The translations under genes and the position numbers were made by a program. A stretch of DNA of 64,000 nucleotides from Fen-183 sp036504335 (GTDB lineage Bacteria > Acidobacteriota > Thermoanaerobaculia > UBA5066), in contig DASXVJ010000019.1 in assembly GCA_036504335.1 (NCBI GenBank), forward strand, positions 4,307 through 68,306. The letters are read 5' to 3'. Every line of letters begins with the position of its first letter. Position 1 is the stretch's first letter. The notes beneath the pieces were generated by a model. It searched no databases and was not told the DNA's origin. It worked only from the letters and a program-made list of their open reading frames with translations. Shown piece by piece: positions 22,258 to 30,750 of the stretch.

Positions 22258-24694
22258 CTCCGCAGACCGGGTGCCCCGTCTCGATGATCTGGAAATTCCG
22301 ATTCACTCCGTCGACCGTGCAGTGGAACGTCCGGCCGACCTCGTAGGTGCGCCCGTCGCGGATGCGCTCGACCTCGATCCACCGCTTCTGCTGCCCAAGG
22401 TAGTTGTAGAGCGACGTTGAGAGTGCAACGGCGAACGACTTCGACGACACGAAGCGCGTCTTTAGCGTGAGACCCTGCCCGGTCCCCGCGAGGGCGGTGT
22501 TCCCGATCTCGCCCCATATCGCCGGGTCCGTCTCGTGCTCGACGCGGACATACCCGACCCACCGATTAAAGACGTTCTGCTGCGTCAGCCAGAGGAGTCC
22601 CGCATCTCCATCGATCTGGTCCGAGGCGCCGATCGTGTCTCCGGTGAACGGTGTCGCGCGCGAGCGGAAGGAGCCGGTGTTCCGCGAGCCCGTTACGTAG
22701 AAGATCCCGGCGTTGATTACGGAGAGCTGCTGCAGCGCATCAGCGCAGGACAGCCCCGTCAGGTCAACGTAGGGGATGAGCCCGCTGCCCTGATTCGAGA
22801 TGAAGTACGGCGTCCCCCCGAACAGACCCACCATCGGGTAAGTGCCCGAGCCGGCGCCGCCGGCAGTCGGCAGACAGATAAGGTCGACCTCGTAGGGAGT
22901 GCGCCCGAAGCTCGCCGACTGAGACGGTGCCGGCGGCCGCCCGAAGAGGAGGCTCGGCGGGATCGTGACTCCGCCGTTATCAAGGAACCAGTTGCTCCAT
23001 CCTTGAAGATAGATCCCGTTCACCGGGTCAGACACGAGCCCGTAGTAACCGCCAGCACCCGCGTTCAGTTTCACCGAGCGTCCGACGACATACGGCGAAA
23101 TCGACACGGCATCAAAGACCGTCATCGTCCCGTTGGCGATCGTCGTGTACGCGAGCGCCTGCGGAGGCTTGCCGAGAATGCCGTCCACCTGGAAGACGAC
23201 GAGCTTGCCCGGCCCCATGAAGACGGTCGGCCCGTTGACGCCCGTCGCCTTGTTGCGCGCGAGCGTGCCCGTCGCGATCGTCGCGCCAGTCGGCTGGTAC
23301 GCCGACGTGTTGATGTTGATCTGGCCACCGGCCACGCTCACGTCGAGGTCCGTGAAGAAGCACGTCCCGGTCGCCGGGTCCACGTCGATTCCGATCGCGT
23401 CATACGCCGCCGAGAGGTCCGTGATCGTCGTGTTAGAGACGCCGGCCCAGAGCGTCGTCGTGCCGCCCCACGCGTCGGCTCCGGTGTTATAGGTTTCCCA
23501 CTCGAGCTTCGTCGTGAAGGCGTAGCCGTTGAACGAAGCGCCAGTGTCGGGAATGTCCGTGTTGCACGTCACCGTCAGGATGTAGCGGTTGAACGTCGAC
23601 CCGTACTGGAATGCGTCGTAGGCAAAGAACTTCATCGTGACGTTGACGCCGTAGCGAGGTGCATTTGCGCGGGTGCGGGTCCGCTTCGGGCCGGTGTAGA
23701 CGTATGTCGTCAGCGAGTTCGTCGGATCGACTGGCGCGAGTTTGTAGGGGGCGAGAAGCGAGAATGGCGATGTTGGTCCGGCCGCTTGGTAGACGCCGCC
23801 GGGAGTTCCCGCGACGAGCGTGATGCCGAAGGGTGCGATGCCAGAGACCGGCCCGTTCGGAAGGCCCGTCATGTTTACGGGCGTCGCGAAGAGTGCGCCG
23901 GAGCTCGGGAGTGCGGCCGAGCCGAATCTGATGTCCGGGGCGTATCCCGCCGCCACGAAGAGGGCTCGCGCGACGCTGAAGAGCGATTGGTTCCTCATGT
24001 AGACCGTGAGGAGCTTCACCGCCGCGCCGGCCGGATAGGTCTTCTTCGGTGCCTCTGCGATGGAGAGAACCCAGTACGCCGGCGACGCCGCCGCCTCGGG
24101 GGCGACACCCGTCACGGTGAACTGTTCGTTATCTCCGAGCTGAATCACGTCGCCCGCGTAGAAATCGCAAGACGAGTTACTCGCAGCCGTCACGCGAACA
24201 GACGGAGAGAGCCCTTCCGTCGGAGTCGCGTCCTGTTGGAGCGTCCACTTCGTGTCGCTGTAGCCCTGGCTCGTCCGCAGAAACAGCCCCGCCGCGCTCG
24301 TCGTCTGAAGGTTCCGCGCCTGCCCGATCACGGTGAACGCGAACGACTTCTCCTTCGGGTTGAACTGCACCGTCTGTGGCGAGACGAAGCCGCTGAAGTT
24401 GATGTCCGACGCCGAGTAAGAGCCGGTCGAGTCGTTCCACATCGCCGACGCGATCTGAACGGTGTAATCGGTCGAGCTCGGCATCATCCCCACAAAGAGG
24501 CCCTTGATCGTGCCCGTCGGGTCGTAGCCCTTCAGCGACACATCGGCCGCCGTGAAGTTGTTCGTCCCGGTCGGGTCTTCGATCGTGGAAGTGAGGAGCG
24601 GGGCGGATTCCTGCGAGAGATAGGCAGTGAGCTCGACAGATGGCTGTCCGGTGCCGGGGGTGAGGAAGACGTTGATGCGCGGCGGCATCGGCAT
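22226..24694 (-). CDS. Large putative tail/virion structural protein
   Basis: An 822-aa protein, the longest of the element. It is rich in Gly, Thr, Ser, Ala and Tyr with beta-strand character (for example SADLSVAG-like repeats, YVYTGPKRTRTRANAPRYGVNVTMKFF, TLKTRFVSSKSFAVALSTSLYNYLGQQKRW) and shows no signal peptide. Such composition is typical of phage tail-tip, baseplate or fibre proteins; the C-terminus (RTFHCTVDGVNRNFQIIETGHPVCGVTVKVVGLEV) resembles a baseplate-hub-like domain. It starts 2 nt after terL. Exact family unknown. Confidence 0.6.
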   Translation of the reverse strand: MPMPPRINVFLTPGTGQPSVELTAYLSQESAPLLTSTIEDPTGTNNFTAADVSLKGYDPTGTIKGLFVGMMPSSTDYTVQIASAMWNDSTGSYSASDINFSGFVSPQTVQFNPKEKSFAFTVIGQARNLQTTSAAGLFLRTSQGYSDTKWTLQQDATPTEGLSPSVRVTAASNSSCDFYAGDVIQLGDNEQFTVTGVAPEAAASPAYWVLSIAEAPKKTYPAGAAVKLLTVYMRNQSLFSVARALFVAAGYAPDIRFGSAALPSSGALFATPVNMTGLPNGPVSGIAPFGITLVAGTPGGVYQAAGPTSPFSLLAPYKLAPVDPTNSLTTYVYTGPKRTRTRANAPRYGVNVTMKFFAYDAFQYGSTFNRYILTVTCNTDIPDTGASFNGYAFTTKLEWETYNTGADAWGGTTTLWAGVSNTTITDLSAAYDAIGIDVDPATGTCFFTDLDVSVAGGQININTSAYQPTGATIATGTLARNKATGVNGPTVFMGPGKLVVFQVDGILGKPPQALAYTTIANGTMTVFDAVSISPYVVGRSVKLNAGAGGYYGLVSDPVNGIYLQGWSNWFLDNGGVTIPPSLLFGRPPAPSQSASFGRTPYEVDLICLPTAGGAGSGTYPMVGLFGGTPYFISNQGSGLIPYVDLTGLSCADALQQLSVINAGIFYVTGSRNTGSFRSRATPFTGDTIGASDQIDGDAGLLWLTQQNVFNRWVGYVRVEHETDPAIWGEIGNTALAGTGQGLTLKTRFVSSKSFAVALSTSLYNYLGQQKRWIEVERIRDGRTYEVGRTFHCTVDGVNRNFQIIETGHPVCGVTVKVVGLEV

Positions 24695-24696
24695 GG

Positions 24697-26319
24697 TCAG
24701 CTTCTCCTCGCCGCGCCGCTCCAGAGCTGCGCGAGCTGTTCGGTGTTCATCGTCGGGGCGTCGCCCGGCCTTCCGCCGTTCGCGTAGAGGTCGCCCAGGA
24801 GGCTGACGTCGCCGGCCCCGCTGCGAACGGCGCGGCCTCGGGGCGGGATGAGGTGCCCCTCGCGCGTGACCTCGTTCCCGGCCGCGTCGTAGAACGGGCC
24901 GGCCTCGCCCGCCACGCCGGGCGCCGGACGGGCCGCGCGCACCGGCCGCGCGCGCTCCTCCATCAGCCCGAGCCACGCCGCACCAGACCCGGTGCGCCCG
25001 GACAGCGCAATCAGAACGGCGTCGTGTCGGTCCGGCGAGTCGTTCGGGTCCACGACGCGGATGCGGCCCTGCGGGTTGATCACGTACCGCATGGCGAGGA
25101 ACTGCTGGCGGAGGATCGGATCTGGCGGCAGGCGGAGAAGCCCGTCCTCGAGCAGCTCGCGCACGTGCCAGGCGTCCTCCGCCTTGCGGTTCGCAAAGCG
25201 CGTCGGGTCGTTCGGCCGACTCGTCGCGCGGTACTCCTCGCACGCCGCGAAGTCCTGCGCGATCGCGTCCCTGACGCCCTTCCCGATGCCGATCGCGTCG
25301 ACCTTCGCCGACGTGGCGCCGTGCTCGCGGAAGTACGCGAGGGCCCGCCCCTTCGAGATCTGTGTGTCGTGCTCTTTCCACGCCCCCGCGATGAAGACCT
25401 CCCGGCGATCGAGCGCGTCCGGGCCGTTCGCAATTACGACGACGTTCTCGTCACCATCGACAGAGCCGGCCACGTCGTAGCCGGCCGTCACCGGGAGGGC
25501 GACGCGCCACGAGTGTGCGACGGCTCGCTCGATGTGCGCGAACGGGTAGAGCGCGCCCTCGCCCTCCTCGATGTACTCGGCCATGACGCGCGACCGGTAC
25601 TCGGGCGAGTTCTCTCCCCACTTCCGTAGACACTCGGCCTTCCATTCGGCGATCCCCGGCACGCCCTCGGCGATCAGATCGTCGGCCGTCACGACGATCC
25701 GCAGCACCCGCGGGCCGCCGTTCACGTCGCGCTCGTAGAACGCGCCTGAGCGGATCGACGGCGTCGAGATCCACAGGTCGAGCGCCGCAGGCGACGCGAG
25801 GAGGCCCTCTGTCGACGTGATCACGCCATCGTCGACCGCCTTGGATTCGTCCACGACGCGCAGGGCCGCCGTCGGCGAGTGCGACCCTTCGAGCGTCTCG
25901 GGGCGATCGGAGGCGGCACCGGCCGTGAACCACGCCTCGGCAAACTCGAGCTTCGTCGTCAGGCAGCGCCCCACCGCAAGGTCGGCCAGGAGCGAGCCCG
26001 CGTACAGCCGGCGGATCTCAGGCCAGAGCACCTCCTCGACCGTCTGCCACTTCGGGGCGGTCGTGAGGCCGCGGGCCTCGGGGCGGGTCGATGTCCACCA
26101 CAAGGTCACGACGGCCGCGATCCAAGTCTTTCCGGCCGAGTGGCAGCACCGCAGGTGCGCATCGATCCGGACGTCGCCGCCACGGACGCGGCGGCCGATC
26201 TCCTCGAGGGCGCGGTGCTGCCACGCGCGCGGCTTCGTGCGCAGGACGGCCGTCGCGAAAAGGTCCGGATAGTCGTGGCACTCGGCGAGCAGTTCGGTGA
26301 TGGGGCGGGCGTGTGTCAT
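24697..26319 (-). CDS. terL: Phage terminase large subunit
   Basis: A 540-aa DNA-packaging motor. The ATPase has Walker A CHSAGKTW near residue 60 and Walker B ALRVVDES near 150, and the coupling region is LWISTPSIRSGAFYE. The C-terminal RNase-H-like nuclease shows Asp in AGYDVAGSVDGDENVVVI, KVDAIGIGKGV and the final Asp in SPDRHDAVLIAL. It overlaps the small-subunit gene by ATGA. No portal gene follows, which is unusual for a complete phage. Confidence 0.85.
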   Translation of the reverse strand: MTHARPITELLAECHDYPDLFATAVLRTKPRAWQHRALEEIGRRVRGGDVRIDAHLRCCHSAGKTWIAAVVTLWWTSTRPEARGLTTAPKWQTVEEVLWPEIRRLYAGSLLADLAVGRCLTTKLEFAEAWFTAGAASDRPETLEGSHSPTAALRVVDESKAVDDGVITSTEGLLASPAALDLWISTPSIRSGAFYERDVNGGPRVLRIVVTADDLIAEGVPGIAEWKAECLRKWGENSPEYRSRVMAEYIEEGEGALYPFAHIERAVAHSWRVALPVTAGYDVAGSVDGDENVVVIANGPDALDRREVFIAGAWKEHDTQISKGRALAYFREHGATSAKVDAIGIGKGVRDAIAQDFAACEEYRATSRPNDPTRFANRKAEDAWHVRELLEDGLLRLPPDPILRQQFLAMRYVINPQGRIRVVDPNDSPDRHDAVLIALSGRTGSGAAWLGLMEERARPVRAARPAPGVAGEAGPFYDAAGNEVTREGHLIPPRGRAVRSGAGDVSLLGDLYANGGRPGDAPTMNTEQLAQLWSGAARRS

Positions 26320-26786
26320 GCGTTGGGCTCCTCTGCGGCCGAGGGCTGCCCGGCGCAATCGACGGCTGACGGGACGAGCTCGGCGTCGAGCACGGGCGGG
26401 GGCGGTAGAGCGGCCAGCATCGCGGCCCCGTCGCCCGCCGCGGGCACCGCTGGCACGGACGGCGCCTCTGCCATGCCTCGCCGCGAGCGTGCCTCTCGGA
26501 TCGCCGTGGCGAGTTCTCGCGCGAGCTCCGCGTTGCCGCCTTGGATCTCGACGGTCTGTCGCGGGAGGCCGAGCCCGTAGGCGAGGATCACCTTGCACGC
26601 CTCGAGTGAGACGCGCTGGCTCCGACTGACGGCGAGCTCGGCGACGCGGCCGAACGCCTTTGCGATCAGCGCCTGGGAGATCTCGGCGCGCAGCGTCGTG
26701 GCCAGGTCGCGCTTTCCCTTGGGGCGGCCGGGGTTTCCCTTGCCGAACGGCCGGCCAGGGCCGCTGGGCGGTTTGCCGTGTCTCAT
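26316..26786 (-). CDS. Terminase small subunit-like protein (DUF5681-like)
   Basis: A 156-aa protein beginning MRHGKPPSGPGRPFGKGNPGRPKGKRD, the GxFxKGNPGRPKG basic leader seen in DUF5681/terminase-small-like proteins. A helical segment (LRAEISQALIAKAFGRVAELAVS) and a Pro/Ala tail follow. It presumably recognises packaging DNA and feeds TerL, with which it overlaps. Confidence 0.65.
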   Translation of the reverse strand: MRHGKPPSGPGRPFGKGNPGRPKGKRDLATTLRAEISQALIAKAFGRVAELAVSRSQRVSLEACKVILAYGLGLPRQTVEIQGGNAELARELATAIREARSRRGMAEAPSVPAVPAAGDGAAMLAALPPPPVLDAELVPSAVDCAGQPSAAEEPNA

Positions 26787-26906
26787 GCGGTCCCCGGGGC
26801 GCCCGGCTGTAACGAGAAATCCCTTAGGGGAATTCGGCTCTGCCGGGACGGGAATGCAGCGACTTGCGGGAGGGTGAATCTGTATCGATTAAGGCTTAGA
26901 TTTCTC

Positions 26907-26935
26907 TTGACGATTCGGCCTTCCGGCCCTACCTT
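26907..26935 (+). promoter_or_regulatory. Probable promoter of the serine recombinase
   Basis: -35 TTGACG (26907-26912), 17-bp spacer, -10 TACCTT (26930-26935). The ATG at 26942 is 6 nt beyond the -10, so the transcript would start at or next to the start codon. Confidence 0.55.
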
Positions 26936-26941
26936 CAGGGC

Positions 26942-27535
26942 ATGAACAGCACGGCCGTTTACCTCCGCGTCTCCTCCAAGCGCCAGGACACCGCCTCGCA
27001 GTTGCCGGACGTCGAGCGCTACGTCGCCGCCCACGGGCTCGAGGGCGCCGCTGTCTACCGGGACAAGTTCACCGGGAAGACGATGGAGCGTCCGGGCTTC
27101 CAGAAGCTCCTCGCGGCGATCCGGGCCGGCGAGGTCAAGAGCGTGATCGTGTGGCGCCTCGACCGCCTCGGACGCACGGCGAAGGGCCTCACGGCTCTCT
27201 TCGACGAGCTCACATCCCGCAAGGTCAACCTCGTCAGCCTGAAGGACGGCCTCGACCTCTCGACCCCGGCCGGGCGCCTCATGGCAAACGTGCTGGCGAG
27301 CGTCGCGTCGTATGAAACCGAGGTCCGGGCCGAGCGCGTTCTGGCCGGCCTCGAGGTCGCCCGCGAGCGCGGCGTGCGCCTCGGGCGCCCCGCCGGGGTT
27401 CACACGGCCGTCAAGGTGACGCCCGAGCAGGTCGCCCAGGTGCGCCGCCTCCGCCGCGAAGGCCGCGGCGCAACGGCGATTTCCCGCGCCGTGGGCCTCT
27501 CCCGCCCAACCGTGTACCGCCTCCTCGCCGCCTAG
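26942..27535 (+). CDS. Serine recombinase (resolvase/invertase family)
   Basis: A 197-aa small serine recombinase. The catalytic N-domain has YLRVSSKRQDTASQLPDV with the nucleophilic Ser, then VWRLDRLGR and the E-helix region GRLMANVLASVASYETEVRAERV. The C-terminal HTH is GRGATAISRAVGLSRPTVYRLL. It catalyses site-specific inversion, resolution or excision. It is transcribed opposite to almost all other genes of the element and has its own promoter. Its target site is not evident next to the gene. Confidence 0.9.
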   Translation: MNSTAVYLRVSSKRQDTASQLPDVERYVAAHGLEGAAVYRDKFTGKTMERPGFQKLLAAIRAGEVKSVIVWRLDRLGRTAKGLTALFDELTSRKVNLVSLKDGLDLSTPAGRLMANVLASVASYETEVRAERVLAGLEVARERGVRLGRPAGVHTAVKVTPEQVAQVRRLRREGRGATAISRAVGLSRPTVYRLLAA

Positions 27536-27673
27536 AAGAGCCGCCGTCTGTTCTGCCGCGGGCCTCTCCAGGGCCCGCGTTTCGTTTTCCGGGGGCGTCA
27601 GGTGCACCTGCGCTAGCGATTTGAGGCGAAGCGTGGCACGGCTTCGAGCCGCGCTAGCTCTCTTATCGCCGCC

Positions 27674-27745
27674 GCCGAAGAAGGGAGAAGAACTACTCCG
27701 CCTTCTAATAAGGCGGCGGAGTACTTCTTCCCGACTTCCTTCGGC
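27674..27745. repeat. Long imperfect inverted repeat with ACTCCGCC copies, possible origin or operator
   Basis: The 275-bp gap between the serine recombinase and the helicase holds a 72-bp imperfect palindrome. Its outer arms are GCCGAAG/CTTCGGC and its inner arms CTCCGCCTT/AAGGCGGCGGAG, around CTAAT. ACTCCGCC occurs at 27695-27702 and 27761-27768, and its complement at 27715-27722 with a partial copy at 27775-27780. Adjacency to replication genes suggests an origin with iteron-like sites or a bidirectional terminator. Confidence 0.5.
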
Positions 27746-27810
27746 ATAGGTCCGGAAGTAACTCCGCCACACTTGGCGGACTTCTGGCGAACTGTCGAAC
27801 TTCATGAGGT

Positions 27811-29010
27811 TCATCGCGTGAACGCCCTGTAGAGCGCCCTCGCGCCCTGTCTCTTCGCGGTCGTGTCGATGTAGGCCTTCTCGGGCACCAGGGCGTCCAG
27901 GCCGAGCGAAACGGCGCGATGGTGGAGTCCGGTGCCCGCCTCGATCTGCGCCTTCGTGCAGGGTGCCTTGCCCTCGATCTCGGCCTTCTTGAGGAAGTCC
28001 AGCACGGTGGCGGCGTACTTGGCGGACTTCCCGTCCCGGCGCTCCTCGGCGTCGTGGCGGATCTGCTCCTCGGCGACCTCCGGCGGGATCTCCGCCCACC
28101 CGGAGGTCACGCGGTCCATGCGCATCCACCAATCGCCCTTCCGTCCGCGGCGGTTCTTGACGAAGAAGGCCCGCACGGCGCGCTCCGGGTCCCCGAACAT
28201 GACGACGACGCGGTCGAAGGCGTGGGCGATCGCCCTCGACTCGGCGACGGTCGCGAGGAGGTCAACGCGAAACTCGAGATCGAGGAGGCCCGGGCCGTAG
28301 ACGGCCAGGGGGCCGGCGCTGCGGTTCGTCTCGTACGTCACGACGACGGCCATGTCGTACTTCTTCCGCTCCCGGGCGATCGCGAGGGCCGTGTCCCGGA
28401 TCCGGAGCCGCTCCTCGTCGCCGTTCACGTTCGGGACGGGCGCGAGGTTCCCGCTGTCCACGATCAGTGTCGACTCGCGGCCGGCGGCGACCAGGCGTAG
28501 GTCGGCGGCGTTCGCGGTCACGTTGACGCCGTCCTCATCAACCTCGGTGAAGAACAGGGGCGCGGGGAGTGCCGCCACCAGCCTGTCCAGTTCCATCGGT
28601 ACTCCGGGGAATCTCTTCGGGTCCTCGAGCTCGGCCCGGTCCAGGCCGAACAGTTGCCCCAACCGGACACTCGCGGCGGCCGGCGACTGGTCCACGAAGT
28701 AGCCGGACGTCGGGCGCCCGAGTTCGACGGACCGCTTCGCGTACATGACGCCGAGGCTCGTCTTACCCACACCCGAAGGCCCGGCGATCGCGATCGCTTC
28801 GCCCGAGCGCTGACCGCCTTCCGAGAAGTCGTTGAACGAGGGGAGTTCGTCCAAGGGGATCGCCGCGCCGAGACGGCCAATCTTCGCGAGGGCCTGGCCC
28901 GGCGTCTGGCGGTAAGGGTTCGGTTGCTCCTCGCCCCGCGTTTCTTCGCCGAAGTCGTTCCCGGCCTCCCGCGACGGATCTACCACGTCGAACTTCGGAA
29001 TTGCGCTCAT
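27811..29010 (-). CDS. RecA-fold ATPase, RepA/DnaB-like replicative helicase
   Basis: A 399-aa protein. Walker A is GPSGVGKTS near residue 80; the Walker B strand is STLIVDSGN near 185, with a VVVTYETNRS sensor strand after it. An N-terminal 60-residue region and a C-terminal winged-helix-like domain (TKAQIEAGTGLHHRAVSLGLDALV) flank the core. It resembles plasmid RepA/phage GP4d-type hexameric helicases. The stop of the prim-pol gene overlaps its start, suggesting a replication module. Confidence 0.75.
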   Translation of the reverse strand: MSAIPKFDVVDPSREAGNDFGEETRGEEQPNPYRQTPGQALAKIGRLGAAIPLDELPSFNDFSEGGQRSGEAIAIAGPSGVGKTSLGVMYAKRSVELGRPTSGYFVDQSPAAASVRLGQLFGLDRAELEDPKRFPGVPMELDRLVAALPAPLFFTEVDEDGVNVTANAADLRLVAAGRESTLIVDSGNLAPVPNVNGDEERLRIRDTALAIARERKKYDMAVVVTYETNRSAGPLAVYGPGLLDLEFRVDLLATVAESRAIAHAFDRVVVMFGDPERAVRAFFVKNRRGRKGDWWMRMDRVTSGWAEIPPEVAEEQIRHDAEERRDGKSAKYAATVLDFLKKAEIEGKAPCTKAQIEAGTGLHHRAVSLGLDALVPEKAYIDTTAKRQGARALYRAFTR

Positions 29011-29852
29011 GTCGCGCTCCCGAGCCCTGATCGGGGCGACGACGCTCCGTCCTTAAGCGCGCCGAGGGTCGTGCGGCGCGCCTCGGATTCCGGCAAGCCG
29101 GCCGACATTGCCGCGTCCACCAGCTCGTCCTCGGCGTCCCCGGCGTTGATCGCCCCCGCGGCGACAAGCTGGCCGATGCCGAACGCCTCGCGGTTGAGCG
29201 TTTCGTTCCGCTTGCCCTCGGGCGTCGTGCGTACCGTCGCTGTCGCGCTCTCGAGAGCCGCTTCCGCATAGCGCGATCTGTGCCGCACCACGGGGCGCGG
29301 AGGCGAAGGCGCAACTACGGGGCGCAGGAGGAGCTGAGTCAGCCACGCTGGCGCCGCTGCGCATTCCTTCTCGCCGCTCCATGCGTAGATGCTTCCGTCA
29401 GGATGAACCGACGGCGGCAGTAGCACGTACCCGCCGCGCCCGCGGGTGTCCAGCTTCGGCGCGAGCCTTGACGCGCCACAGGGCCACCCCCCGGCCAGGA
29501 AGTAGATGTGCCGCCCGCGGGACGTCTTCACCTCGACCGTGGCCGGCAGAGGCCAGCGCCGAGCGACGAGTGCGGCGAGTGACTCCTCTCCGGTTGGGCC
29601 GTCGACGTCCAGGACGTCGACACCCCGCCCGGTCGCCATCCCGATGTTCGCGCCGGGATGAGCGGTCCACCATTCGCGAACAGTGCGCGCGTCTGAGGTT
29701 GCGTCGTCCAGTCCGTGCTGGTGCGTGGGCGCCGAGCAGGAGTGCGAGCCGCCGAACGGCTGCTTAGCTCGCGGGAGTAGCGGGAAGATCGGCATCCCCT
29801 GGGCGGCGTATTCCGCCGCGGCGGTGGCCAGTGTCGGCGTCTCGCCGCTCAC
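29007..29852 (-). CDS. Bifunctional primase-polymerase (AEP superfamily)
   Basis: A 281-aa prim-pol. The N-terminal domain has AAEYAAQGMPIFPLLPRAKQP, the metal-binding motif DVLDVDGPTGEES, the His motif KTSRGRHIYFLAGG and the glycine-rich GRGGYVLLPPSVH. A short helical C-terminal segment follows. It would prime and possibly extend DNA during replication of the element. It overlaps the helicase gene by ATGA. Confidence 0.85.
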   Translation of the reverse strand: MSGETPTLATAAAEYAAQGMPIFPLLPRAKQPFGGSHSCSAPTHQHGLDDATSDARTVREWWTAHPGANIGMATGRGVDVLDVDGPTGEESLAALVARRWPLPATVEVKTSRGRHIYFLAGGWPCGASRLAPKLDTRGRGGYVLLPPSVHPDGSIYAWSGEKECAAAPAWLTQLLLRPVVAPSPPRPVVRHRSRYAEAALESATATVRTTPEGKRNETLNREAFGIGQLVAAGAINAGDAEDELVDAAMSAGLPESEARRTTLGALKDGASSPRSGLGSAT

Positions 29853-30103
29853 TGCACCGCCTCCGCCGCCAATTCTTCGTCGTACCAGCGGCCGGCGATC
29901 GCCTCCGCGGCTTCAACGTCCTCAACCTCGCGAACACGAAACGTGTCCTCGCCCTCGAGTCGCAAATGCGCCATCCGTCCGTCGGGGAGGATCGCGAGGG
30001 CCTCGCCGCCGACATCCATCACGCGATGCGCGGCACGCGCTCCCCTCTCGAGGTCGCGCAGGAGTCGCTTCTGGCGAAGCTTTTCAGCGTGCGCGGCCCT
30101 CAC
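29849..30103 (-). CDS. Small hypothetical phage protein
   Basis: An 84-aa protein, MRAAHAEKLRQKRLLRDLE..., with a basic helix then a short beta segment (GGEALAILPDGRMAHLRLEGEDTFRVREVED). Not recognised. It overlaps both neighbours by ATGA and so belongs to the replication operon. Confidence 0.6.
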   Translation of the reverse strand: MRAAHAEKLRQKRLLRDLERGARAAHRVMDVGGEALAILPDGRMAHLRLEGEDTFRVREVEDVEAAEAIAGRWYDEELAAEAVQ

Positions 30104-30396
30104 GCGAGAATCTCCCGCGCGCGCTCGAGACCGTCGATGAGCGTGTCGATCTCGCTCTTCCGGAAGTTAAACGCGCGCGCCGGGATCCACGTGCCCTGCG
30201 GCGTCAACAGCTCGCCAACGCACGCGACGAACCGGGAACCGTCACGCTCGCGGGCGATGATCCGGACGCGGTAACGGTCCCGCTCGAGGATGAGGACGTG
30301 CGCGAGATCGCGGGTAGGTGTCGCGGCGCCCTGGTCGTTCGCGCTGTTTCTTTCGCGCGAACCACCGCGGCGTCGCGGCTTGAGGATGGCGCTCAT
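30100..30396 (-). CDS. PC4-like single-strand DNA-binding protein, copy 2
   Basis: A 98-aa protein. The region RYRVRIIARERDGSRFVACVGELLTPQGTWIPARAFNFRKSEIDTLIDGLERAREIL follows the PC4/YdbC plan: curved beta-sheet strands, a Gly-x-Trp-x-Pro turn, then a C-terminal helix. Such proteins bind single-stranded DNA. The neighbouring gene encodes a second protein of the same plan, so the pair may be paralogues or form a heterodimer at the replication fork. Confidence 0.5.
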   Translation of the reverse strand: MSAILKPRRRGGSRERNSANDQGAATPTRDLAHVLILERDRYRVRIIARERDGSRFVACVGELLTPQGTWIPARAFNFRKSEIDTLIDGLERAREILA

Positions 30397-30701
30397 CGCC
30401 GCACCTCGGATTCGAGGACCCGAAGAGCTTCCGTCGCGTACGCGATCAAGAGCGGGAGGTTGTCGCGAGAAAAAAAGATGCCCCTCTCGGTCGGGAAGCG
30501 CTCGCCGGTCTCCCGGTTGCGGGCCCATATCCGGATCTGAAAGCGTTGCCGGCTGCCGGGCTGTTTCGTCCCGCGCATCTCGACGATGTTGCAGACCACG
30601 TCGGCGCCCGGCGTCGTGCCAGGAATCGCGCCGAGGTTTCGCAGGACCGGCGGCCCGTCCGTGAACGTCTTCGTCGGCCACTGGTTGGGTTCGGTTGCCA
30701 C
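30393..30701 (-). CDS. PC4-like single-strand DNA-binding protein, copy 1
   Basis: A 102-aa protein with RQRFQIRIWARNRETGERFPTERGIFFSRDNLPLLIAYATEAL, a PC4-type strand-strand-helix arrangement (RIW...GE..PTerGIfF...NlplLi). It overlaps copy 2 by ATGA and lies upstream of prim-pol and helicase, which fits an ssDNA-coating role. A GAGGAGAAAG site precedes the ATG. Confidence 0.55.
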   Translation of the reverse strand: MATEPNQWPTKTFTDGPPVLRNLGAIPGTTPGADVVCNIVEMRGTKQPGSRQRFQIRIWARNRETGERFPTERGIFFSRDNLPLLIAYATEALRVLESEVRR

Positions 30702-30750
30702 GATGTTCTTTCTCCTCTGGCCGGGGTGACCGGCCCTCGTGGTCGCGTTC

